This document shows, in pieces, positions 57,140-64,000 of a DNA stretch of 64,000 bases. This stretch comes from Tretioscincus oriximinensis (Eukaryota > Chordata > Lepidosauria > Squamata > Gymnophthalmidae), in contig JAJVDF010000364.1 of assembly GCA_022410635.1 (NCBI GenBank), positions 233,769 through 297,768 on the forward strand. The letters are read 5' to 3'. The stretch's first letter is position 1. Each line of letters begins with the position of its first letter. Below the pieces are notes generated by a model, which was given only the letters and a program-made list of their open reading frames with translations, was not told where the DNA came from and ran no database searches. The position numbers were made by a program, and so were the translations under genes.

Positions 57140-60005
57140 GATAATAATGATAATAATAAAATTCCCTCGGCAAAAAACGTGGAAATTCCCCCTCCCCGAA
57201 AGGGTGGAATAGACACCCCCAAACCGNGTTTCCCTCCCAAAAAAAGGGATCATTGGGTCAGCCTAGTTTGTGAGTTTGCATCCAGATAACATCTTAACTG
57301 GAGTGAATTCTCTATGTGTACTGATGAAGATGGGCTAGAAACTCAGTTGGTATAAAAATGTTGTGGCCAAAAGCTTTATTCAGCCCAGAAGTTTATATAC
57401 TATGCCTGTCTTGTAAACTTTGCAATCTCTGTCAATGAAAAAACACTTCCTTTGCTCTATCCTTCCACATTTCAGTTTCATTAAGTGACCCCTATTTATA
57501 CTGTTCTGAGAAGGAAGAAAAATCTTTCATTGTCTGTGGGTTTTATGATCGCCCAGCATATGCCTATATATAATAACAGCATCCATTCAGGCTAGTAAAA
57601 ACTCTTTGAGAATAGCTAATGTTCTATCCAAATGTATGCATACAGATCTGGTAACAAATTAGCCATGTAAACACACTTTTAAAATATTGATCAGAACTTT
57701 AAGTGCTATCTAAAAACTCACATCAAAATAAACACAAATCTGCCACAAACCTTTTTAAAAATAATAGAACAACAGGAGAGCACAAAAATGTAAATATAGG
57801 GAGAATAATGAAAGAATTCTGTGAACAATTATATTGAATGGAAAGTGCAAAGGACACAATATTACAAGGTTATGTTGACATGGCAAAGAGTATTTATACT
57901 TATGATATGGCAATGGGAAAATGTACAGAAATATTTGGAAAGGGTAGAACCAAAAATAAATGTTAATTTTATTCCAAAATTAATCTAACAAATAAAATGT
58001 AATACCTATTCAATGTGCATGCAGTACCTCTACAATGAAGAGATGTATTAAATAAAATATTAACAGGTGCTCAAACTGTAGAAAGGATAATACTAAATGG
58101 ATGGTGCAAAGGTTTTATGAATGCATAATGGATGTCACAACAGTAGAACTAGCAAACTGCATAGTCAATAATGCAGGAAACAATAGAATGAAAACTAAGA
58201 TTATGATTAATATGCTAAATGTAATGCCTTAGATTGTGGAAGTGAATTGGAGGAGTAGGGAGCGTTTATGGAGAGGGGAGGAACAAGGGAGGGGGGGGGA
58301 ATGTAAAAAATTCAAAACATTACTGTAATTGTAGGTTTCAAAATCATTTTTTGAATAATATTTTATGAAAGATTGTATTNAATATGAAAAAACAATAATT
58401 TTTTTCTTAAAAAAAGAACCTTGAAAATACCTCATTTTCTTGAAAAACAGTCTCAAAGTTCCAAGTTTATTACCAGAAAGTCATGGAAAGTCAGATAATC
58501 TAAACAATGGGGTACTGTGTCCAATATTTTGCACACTACAAAGAACAAAGGATATTTTGCTTAGTATGGAAATAAAAGAGTTTTGTAGAAATTACAGTAT
58601 GCACCTTTGTTACAAATTTTGTGTGGAGTCTAATATTTTGCATACCTCTGTACATGTTAGATACACACGTAAAAAAATTATCATGTGCTTCACAGATTTC
58701 CTGGGCGGGGATTTCAGAGGGGTATGCATGTTGCTGGGTGATTTGCATATTCATGCAAATTAGCATGAATATTAATTACCCCAGTTTCAGCCTCAGAAAA
58801 TCTGTGGGTCTATGTTAGTGGCCAAGTTGACCATTCCCTGATTCTACATTAAGCTTTCTGCTTTTTCATTTGTTACCAAATGTATCAATTTTCCCAAGCC
58901 ATTTAGAATTTTCTCGCTCCCTTTTATGATTATTATCTTAATCTGTCATGATATATGCAAAGATTATAAATTGCTTAGCTGAGCTCTTGCAGGAGACTGG
59001 TAAAATGAAAGAAAAACATTCCAGCGACTGGTAAGTTGTTCCTTTTTTGCAGGAACAAATATGTCTTAGGACCCATAAGTGGGACATGCTATAGCAGAGT
59101 CTGATGATTAATCTGCATATGCAAATTAAAAAGGAAAATGAATCACCCTTGCTTTTTGTGTGTGTGTGCTAATTATTGTAATTCCAAATGTCTGATGCAC
59201 AGGGCTTCCTAAACAGTCCTGTTAGGAGAGATGTTGCTAAGAGATGCATGACTTCNCGGTCCTGCACAAAGAAGAAGAAAGGCAGGCCACAGGGCAAAAC
59301 GAAAGGAGGGTTTGAGAGAGTGAGTGAGATTTACCAGGAGAAGACGAAAGATATTAAAATTGCATGTTTCGGCACCTACCATATGCAGGATAGCAGACCT
59401 TCATGCAGCAAACCGTACTCAATGCTGTCAGGCTGGTCAGGCTGCATAGACCAAACAGAACTCCACAGAATGCATAAAAGGTGCACATGGCATGGTTGAA
59501 CAGCCACCTGAAAGAAAAGGAGATCTAGGGGAAATAAGGGATCTTCACATAAAGCAATTTGGTTTAGTCAAAATTAAAACAGTCTAGCATGGTTTAGAAC
59601 CATTGGTCCAAAGAAAGACCTGGGCAAAGGGCATTTAAAAAGAGATTTATTTTCCAGAGCTATGGATGTAACCAGAGATAAACAAGGAAGAGTATAACAT
59701 GTGATAGATCCGTGAATTTGTGCTCACTTTCTTACAAGATAAACATATATTTCTTTGAATGTTGAGTTTTTATGCATTTCAATTTAATCTAAGCAGAATT
59801 TACATTCAAGAACAAATAGAAGAAAGGAATGTAGCAAACTACCTGTGTGCAAAAAAGGATGGTGTGGCCAATGGGAAGAGAATCACAGTCATGCCCACAT
59901 CACTGATAGCGAGATTGACAATAAAGAATTCAGCAGGCTTCAGAATGGCTCTCTTTCGATAGGCTACTAGGAGAAGGAGGGAGTTTCCCAAAAGAGACAT
60001 CACAC
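48112..60005 (-). CDS. OPN5-like: Neuropsin-group (OPN5-like) opsin, four exons, 5' end missing
   Basis: Seven-transmembrane, retinal-binding GPCR of the OPN5 group (photoreceptors of the UV/violet range; plasma membrane). The four exons below join in compatible phases (1, 2, 1, 0) at GT/AG sites and give about 401 residues from TM1 to stop. Seen: TM1 GN; TM2 NLAxSD; TM3 Cys for the disulfide, with Tyr at the 113-equivalent; ECL2 PEPYGTACC with the Glu181 equivalent and second disulfide Cys; TM6 WTPYA; TM7 FAKSSATYNPLVY with the Schiff-base Lys and NPxxY. The D/E-R-Y position reads V-C-C. The post-TM7 tail (KPNFxKFLSKD, then a Cys cluster) differs from human OPN5, so this looks like a non-mammalian paralogue (Opn5L1, Opn5L2 or Opn6-like); which one I cannot say. 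Introns are about 0.3, 6.9 and 3.5 kb. The N-terminal exon was not found up to 64000. No internal stop occurs in any exon. Confidence 0.9.
49015..49180 (-). mobile_element. CR1-like LINE tail
   Basis: agtgacccaccagttgcttc, ctcaagcagcagaag and cctgctctccaattct match the reversed 3' UTR of the family. Diverged. Confidence 0.65.
49247..49382. repeat. Fold-back repeat of the ttaatcc-atcttcag type
   Basis: tataatccatcttcagtcct and gaagaactggact at left; attcagttcttcagg and aagatgaatcaaagtac at right, in inverted order. The centre (49301-49320) is Ns and a C-run. Confidence 0.65.
51643..51990 (+). mobile_element. CR1-like LINE 3' end
   Basis: From the coding end (agggaaagtattttttcacc, ggaattcccttccggaagag, gctagcagcctgg) into the 3' UTR (atgccatttgcagggagtca, agaacagttgagg) and a short atgtacttatg tail. 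Confidence 0.8.
52172..52500 (-). CDS. OPN5-like: OPN5-like opsin, TM4-TM5 exon
   Basis: 329-base exon. Acceptor ctctttag ends at 52501; donor caag|gtaagg is at 52171-52170. Two bases complete Gly, then 109 codons, ending in phase 0. It covers TM4 (ACIWLYAFIFAVAPL), extracellular loop 2 and TM5 (YIVALFIFCYIIPCLLILFSY), then the third intracellular loop with a basic, Ser-rich stretch. ECL2 carries WGSYGPEPYGTACC, the OPN5-group signature containing the Glu181 equivalent and the conserved disulfide Cys. One codon at 52334 contains an N. Confidence 0.92.
53094..53580 (-). mobile_element. CR1-like LINE tail interrupted by (ATT)n
   Basis: 53094-53210 (cataagaacataagggga, gcccatctagtctagaattc) and 53470-53580 (ccatgaacttgtttaatcc, gaattccacaaacc) belong together. 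An (att)n/(act)n array at 53233-53338 and AT-rich filler lie between. Confidence 0.75.
53233..53338. repeat. (ATT)n / (ACT)n microsatellite
   Basis: About 20 att units passing into act/tactat units with Ns. Confidence 0.95.
54718..55215 (-). mobile_element. CR1-like LINE 3' end
   Basis: From the tail (gcacataagaggagccctgc) through the 3' UTR (ctcaactccctgcaaatgg) to the coding end (tgaacttgtctgatcctctc, cttcttctggaagtgaattc, ctgttcaccttatccatccc). One of the longer tails here. Confidence 0.8.
55605..55790 (+). mobile_element. CR1-like LINE 3' UTR
   Basis: aagcaacagacaggattcct, ccatttgcagggtgtcgag, agactgcccaggtgcaatt and gattagatgggctctggcc match the family. Confidence 0.75.
56343..56440 (+). 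repeat. Unclassified repeat tail ending (ATAAA)n
   Basis: ttgtaagccgccctggacac, cttcggggggaagggc, then aaataaataaaataaata: the usual form of a squamate retroelement 3' end. Source family not assigned. Confidence 0.5.
56650..56780 (+). repeat. Dispersed repeat copy (ctgagcatgctc family)
   Basis: gacaatgcagaatcgctggc, tgagcatgctctgta, ggatttacaggtaggcatg and gctgcattctgcaattg match 22585-22720 and 30450-30600 in order. Confidence 0.6.
56817..57163. repeat. Large compound microsatellite
   Basis: About 350 bases passing through (taatca)n, (atc)n, (act)n, (actaac)n from about 57000, (aacaat)n and (gataat)n. It runs straight into the MITE remnant that follows. Confidence 0.95.
57165..57265. mobile_element. 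hAT-like MITE, right half (subfamily B)
   Basis: Ends gggatcattgggtcagccta, the family terminus. Its reverse complement matches 4602-4740 in interior motifs (tttcgggg, gggtgt, gaatttcc). The left half is replaced by the microsatellite. Confidence 0.65.
57780..58420 (+). mobile_element. Possible L1-like 3' remnant
   Basis: AT-rich sequence with a G-rich stretch (58230-58300) followed by an A-rich end, the usual look of a reptile L1 3' UTR. Weak evidence; no diagnostic motif. Confidence 0.25.
58741..58760. promoter_or_regulatory. Paired octamer (POU-type) motif
   Basis: ATTTGCAT and ATGCAAAT face each other across a 4-base spacer, both exact octamer sites, 620 bases inside the opsin intron. 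Candidate binding site only; no evidence of function. Confidence 0.3.
59380..59507 (-). CDS. OPN5-like: OPN5-like opsin, TM3 exon
   Basis: 128-base exon. Acceptor ctttcag ends at 59508; donor atg|gtaggt is at 59379-59378. The first base completes Arg (AG|G), 42 codons follow, and the last G begins a Gly codon. It starts WLFNHAMCTFYAFCG: Cys is the TM3 disulfide partner, and Tyr three residues on is the usual non-visual-opsin residue at the counterion site. It ends SLTALSTVCCMKVCYPAY. Aligned with the family pattern (AVSxDRYxKICY), the D-R-Y triplet is V-C-C (GTT TGC TGC). All other landmarks fit, so this is not a frame error. The intron to the preceding exon is only 335 bases. Confidence 0.9.
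59843..60005 (-). CDS. OPN5-like: OPN5-like opsin, TM1-TM2 exon
   Basis: 163-base exon. The acceptor (tttgttttccag) ends at 60006; the donor (cacag|gtagtt) is at 59842-59841. It opens in phase 1 (two bases complete a Gly codon) and ends with AG of an Arg codon. The translation begins GVMSLLGNSLLLLVAYRK and ends ATPSFFAHR. It holds the TM1 Asn (GN), the KPAE intracellular loop 1 typical of the OPN5 group, and NLAISD with the TM2 Asp. OPN5 genes place an intron at the same point just before the ILS/VMS-L-GN segment, so the initiator Met and glycosylated N-terminus should lie in a separate upstream exon. Confidence 0.9.
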
Positions 60006-60009
60006 CTGG

Positions 60010-60190
60010 AAAACAAAGAACTAAAATTCAACTTTGTGTTTAGCCAGTGAATGACATGGCTAAATGTGATCAGACATATTTAATTGATATATCCTCTGGA
60101 CAAATTTGAGGTGATAAGGACTCCACCTTACTCCACCATAACATCTAGGAAGGGAAAATCTCTTCTTGTCACAGGCACGAATGGTTCAGT
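60010..60190 (-). other. Opsin intron upstream of the TM1-2 exon (start)
   Basis: Intronic sequence 5' of the first exon seen. I searched the minus strand up to 64000 for an N-terminal exon ending in phase 1 before a GT donor and found none I could support. Confidence 0.5.
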
Positions 60191-60194
60191 NGCT

Positions 60195-61471
60195 AAGGAA
60201 CATAAGAGCATAAGAAGAGCCATACTGGATCGGGCCAGAGCTCATCTAGTCCAGCATTCTNTCTCACACAGAGGCCCACCAGATGCACCTGGGCAGTCCN
60301 AACAGAGGAAAGCAAAATATGCACCTNTTCATGACTCCCTGAAAATTGCATTTCAGGAGCACTACCTGTTGCTNCATCCCGCCAGGCAGCATACAGGCAT
60401 CCATCCTAGTACCCATTTATACCCTTGGTGTCCATAAAGCTNTCTANTNCTGTCTCGAAGCTATCCAAACNGTTAGCTACCACCACCTCNTCAGGAAGTA
60501 AATTCCACAGGCCGATGATCCTCTGAATGAAAAAAATACTTTCCTTTGTCTGTTCTCACTTTTCTACCCAACAGACAAAGGAAAGTATTTTTTCACCCAG
60601 GNGGTCATAGGCCTGTGGAATTTACTTCCTGAAGAGGTGGTGGTAGCTAACAGCTTGGATGGAGCACCTCTGGGATGAAGNAATAGGCAGGACTCCTGAA
60701 ATACCATTTGCAGGGAGTCATGAACAGGTGCATATTTTGCTTTCCTCTGTTCGGATTGCCCGGGTGCATCTGGTGGGCCTCTGTGTGACAGAATGCTGGA
60801 CTTGATGGGCTGTGGCCTGATCCAGTATGGCTCTTCTTATGTTCTTATGTTCTTATGTCCTTGTGTTGTGTGATAGAGAAAACATTTTTTCTCTATTCAC
60901 CCTGTTCATCCCATGCATGATTTTGTACACTTCAATCAGTTCACCTCTCAAATGTCACCTTTTGAAGGTGATTTAATAATAGAGGTGCTCCAGAACCTTG
61001 ATCATTCTTGTTGCCCTTTTCTGCACCTTCTCCAGTTCCAAAATATCCCTCTTGAGATGTGGTGACCAGAATTGAACACAGTATTCCAAATGTGGCCTCA
61101 CCACAGATTTATAAAGAGGNAAAACAACGTTTGCTGATTTGTTTTTGATTCCTTTCCTATTATCACCAACATGGAATTTGCCTTTTTTGCTGCTGCTGCC
61201 CACTGGATTGACATCTTCATTGAATTGTTCACCAACACCCCAAGATCCTTTTCTTACTCTGTCACAGAAAGCCTGGTTCCCATCAGTTGGTAGAAGTAAT
61301 TGGGGTTCTTTGCCCCATTGTGCATGACCTTGCACTTGCTTAAATTGAAGTGCATTTGCCACTTTAATTACCACTCACCCAATTTCAACAGATCACTCTG
61401 AAGCACCTTACAATCATTTTCAGTTTTCACTACCCTGAACAGTTTAGTGTCATCAGCGAACTTTGCTACTT
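60195..61471 (-). mobile_element. CR1-like LINE from RT core to 3' tail, interrupted
   Basis: The minus strand runs from the catalytic FADD (61449-61460) through LSKCKVMHNG-like and LGVGEQFNEDV segments, [33 protein letters not shown] (60990-61070) and the coding end, to a tail at 60195. It is interrupted at about 60565-60870 by a plus-strand copy. Frameshifts at several points. Confidence 0.85.
60565..60870 (+). mobile_element. CR1-like LINE 3' end inserted in an inverted copy
   Basis: Begins acagacaaaggaaagtattt, runs through ggaatttacttcctgaagag and ccatttgcagggagtcatga, and ends with tcttatgttcttatgttc (three 8-base tail units). With 60195-60560 it forms a long inverted repeat. Confidence 0.85.
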
Positions 61472-61739
61472 GGAAATGGTCTCTCATCTGGGAGATGGTT
61501 TTTCGAAGCCCTGTCGGACATGGGGAGGGATGAGCGCCTTCTCCTAGCCTGTAACTCTAGCCAACCCAGCTATTCGAAAGCAAGAATTGCGAGAATTGCA
61601 ACTGACTGCAAATAGATAAATGGGAACCAATAGAGCCTGGTGGGGAAGATAGAATGTAAACCTTCGGGAAAAATACCCTTGTAAGCCACTTTGACTGCCT
61701 TTGAAAGGTGAGAAAAGTGGTTTATAATAACCCAGTTTT

Positions 61740-61740
<1 letters not shown>
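61472..61740 (+). mobile_element. tRNA-derived SINE
   Basis: B-box-like tttttcgaagccc, taactctagccaacccagc, gactgcaaatagataaatgg and cttgtaagccactttgac. Inserted in the CR1-like copy right beside its RT FADD codons. The A box is truncated. Confidence 0.85.
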
Positions 61741-61895
<155 letters not shown>

Positions 61896-61899
61896 CTTT

Positions 61900-62170
61900 T
61901 TGCACCCAGACTGGATCAGGAGCTACAATATATAAGCACAGAATAGGGAAATGCAAACAGTCATAGCATATGAAATAGGAGTGTGAAAATCAGGAAGATG
62001 AGCAGTCAATTTGCTATGGCCAATTGTTGTCAGGAACCAAACTGGATAAAAGTTTGCTTTGTTCTGCTCGGGCTTTAGCTTCTGAAACAACTTTAAGGGA
62101 AACTCAACACCAAGCAGAATTTGTACCACAGCTGGAGTTAAGGAAGGGTGAATGGGGCTTTCACCCTGAG
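61900..62170. other. No gene seen
   Basis: Short intergenic or intronic segment with no recognised feature. Confidence 0.5.
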
Positions 62171-62174
62171 AGTG

Positions 62175-62345
62175 ATGTTGGCAGGCAGTATTCTTGAAAT
62201 GCTTTTTGCAGGGCATTGAGAACAGTTGAAGATTTTATCTTCTTCTGTTCCAGACTGCCCAGGTGCAATTGGTGGGCCACTGCGTAAGACAGAATACTGG
62301 ATTAGGTGGGATCCAGCCCGATTCAGCAGGGCTCCTCTTATGGGA
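62175..62345 (+). mobile_element. CR1-like LINE 3' UTR
   Basis: ggcaggcagtattcttgaaa, gggcattgagaacagttga, agactgcccaggtgcaatt and gattcagcagggctcctct match the family. Confidence 0.75.
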
Positions 62346-62349
62346 AGGG

Positions 62350-64000
62350 CATAAACTGGGCTTTTCCATCCCAACCCTCCATCCTGTGTTTCCGAATTGC
62401 ATTTTTAAAGCCTTAATTCGGGCTTTGACAGTACCAGGAGCAAGGAAAGCCCTTCCCTTTCCTGCACATCCATTAGCTNTGACATGATAAACTGGAAGAG
62501 GAGTGGTTTTCTTCTTCTCCCAGTCTTTCAAAGCCCAAATTAAAGTTTTGATTCATGCTATGGCAAATAAGAGGGACCTGGGAGCAATCAACAGGTGTTT
62601 GCTCTGGTAGTGGTGAGGCGTCAGATGCGTAATAAGGGCACATTATCTGGGTCTTGGTTTATGTAATGTCTTCTGGCTAATATCAGTGATCTTAAGAGAT
62701 ATTTTCAAGCGGAAGAATAAATACTGGGAGTGATTTGAATAACAGAACCTGATCTCCATGCAGTCGATAAAGGGGATTCGGCTAAGATTCATTCTCTCTC
62801 TTTTTGTGCATATATATCTCAAGGCAATTTTCTTCATATGTAGATGTTTTATGCAATAATATATTGTGTGCTCAGAAATAAACAGAAGGAGTGTAGAGAA
62901 GATTATGCAAAAGCCAGCTGAAGCTGCAGTGACAAGCTGTTCTTTTGTTTGAACATAGTTGAGACAACAGTGGTAATTAAAATTTAATGCCCTGGATTTT
63001 CTTTTTCTATTAAGTCATGCTAATTTCATTTAAAAAGAGTTTTTCTGTGTAACCACAAAGGAGATCCTGATTACTCCAAGGGCAAGTTATGGCCGATTAG
63101 AATGACGTCTTGATAGATTAGCTTGCAAATTAAATATTATGATAACAGTAGCATGCTGGAGCTGTAGAAAGGCTTTATAGCCACCTTATCCTCTACTAAA
63201 TCCCCCAAGGCCCCTTTCCCATGCTTAAACTACAAAATAAACAGAAGAGGGAAAGAAGAGAGAGTGGAAGGAACTGAAAGTACTAGAAATATATGATCTT
63301 GTTTTCACTCCTCTCCACAATTTCTAATGCAAAACCATTTATATTCCTGTATGGATAGTTCTATTAACGATATTCGTTAAATTACATATTTTTATAGGCT
63401 CTTTATTAAAAATGCACAGACTTTGCTAAGCCAGATTTTCTCAGACTTATAACCTTCGGAATTCGTTTGCAGAGGCTGAAAAAGGGACAAGTAAAGGTAA
63501 CAAAAAGGGGGGAAATTGTGTGAATGTTATGTCTTGCATACAAGAAGCCCTCCATCCATAGAGCCCTGTTCTAACAGTGTTGGGCTGACCATTGCGGCAC
63601 ACAGTAATTTAGCAACCGATTCTCATTTATGAAGTAGCAACTGGAAATGACATCTTCATTTATGTCNTTTCCTGTGACTGCTTTTGGAAATGGCACCTTA
63701 TGGGATGGCGTTCCCAAAGGAGCAACCAGAAATGACATCAGGAGGAGATGATTTAACAACTGGTTCGCCCAAATCACAGTGCCATTTGAACTGGTGTGAA
63801 CTGGCTTAAATCCACCACTGTTTTCTGAAATTGGATTAAAACTTAGGTGCTACCAATGTACCTTTAGTTCTGTTAAGAGCAGACAGTGAAAGGAGCTTTT
63901 TTGCATCAAGGGGCCATAGTAGCAAAGGGTAGGAGGGTGGTCTTCCCTAAACCCTGAGANCAGTGACTTCTGCCCACTAGGACCATCTACAATGCCTTCT
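62350..64000. other. No gene seen; repeat fragments near 63640-63855
   Basis: 63640-63740 holds aaatgacatc motifs like 26380-26560; 63828-63855 (attggattaaaacttagg) resembles the arm of the fold-back repeat at 44467. The missing opsin first exon could lie here or further on. Confidence 0.45.

Larger units (their letters stand above)
52501..59379 (-). other. Opsin intron between TM3 and TM4-5 exons
   Basis: About 6.9 kb. Holds CR1-like tails (53094-53580, 54718-55215, 55605-55790), microsatellites, a MITE remnant (57165-57265), a dispersed repeat copy (56650-56780), L1-like AT-rich sequence (57780-58420) and a paired octamer motif (58741-58760). Confidence 0.75.

Noticed and set aside
62643..62837. 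Candidate opsin N-terminal exon
   Set aside because: The frame contains an N-glycosylation-like site but no TM1 lead-in and no phase-1 donor; not supported.

Overview
The window is vertebrate nuclear DNA, most likely from a lepidosaur and probably a squamate. It is AT-rich, has long intergenic stretches and large introns with GT/AG splice sites, and is full of decayed mobile elements. These are CR1-type LINEs, Penelope-like retroelements, a DIRS-type retrotransposon, tRNA-derived SINEs with microsatellite tails, hAT-like MITEs and a Tc1-like palindrome. The assignment rests on this mixture and on SINE/LINE tail sequences I know from lizard and snake genomes; no species can be named. Scattered single Ns and one 340-base gap (35307-35646) show a draft assembly.

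Only one cellular gene is convincing. It is a neuropsin-group (OPN5-like) opsin on the minus strand, in four exons: 60005-59843 (TM1-2), 59507-59380 (TM3), 52500-52172 (TM4-5) and 48699-48112 (TM6-7, C-terminal tail and stop). All junctions have GT/AG sites and compatible phases, giving about 401 residues from TM1 to the stop. The N-terminal exon was not found and probably lies beyond 60010. The retinal lysine, both disulfide cysteines, the ECL2 glutamate and NPxxY are present, but the D/E-R-Y position at the end of TM3 reads V-C-C.

Layout. 1-2.65 kb: a broken DIRS-type element (RT, RNase H, tyrosine recombinase) ending in a 54-bp inverted repeat. 3.4-7.5 kb: old dispersed repeats, a CR1 tail, L1-like remains and a SINE. 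8.0-9.8 kb: two Penelope-like copies tail to tail, then a SINE with a fold-back 5' end. 12.4-15.8 kb: two CR1-like pieces in opposite orientation, then another Penelope copy. 19-27.2 kb: hAT-like elements, some with 8-bp target duplications, plus a duplicated 165-bp block. 31.6-35.9 kb: CR1 endonuclease and tail pieces, SINEs and the gap. 37.8 kb: an 84-bp perfect palindrome. 42.6-46.1 kb: short Penelope-derived elements with 12-13-bp target duplications, and two fold-back MITEs. 48.1-60.0 kb: the opsin gene, its introns carrying CR1 tails and a large compound microsatellite. 60.2-62.4 kb: an inverted CR1 pair and a SINE with a long trinucleotide tail.

The genes form no operon or pathway. The items most worth following are the opsin with its altered G-protein motif, the short mobile derivatives of Penelope ends, and the palindromic MITE family whose centres coincide with assembly ambiguity.
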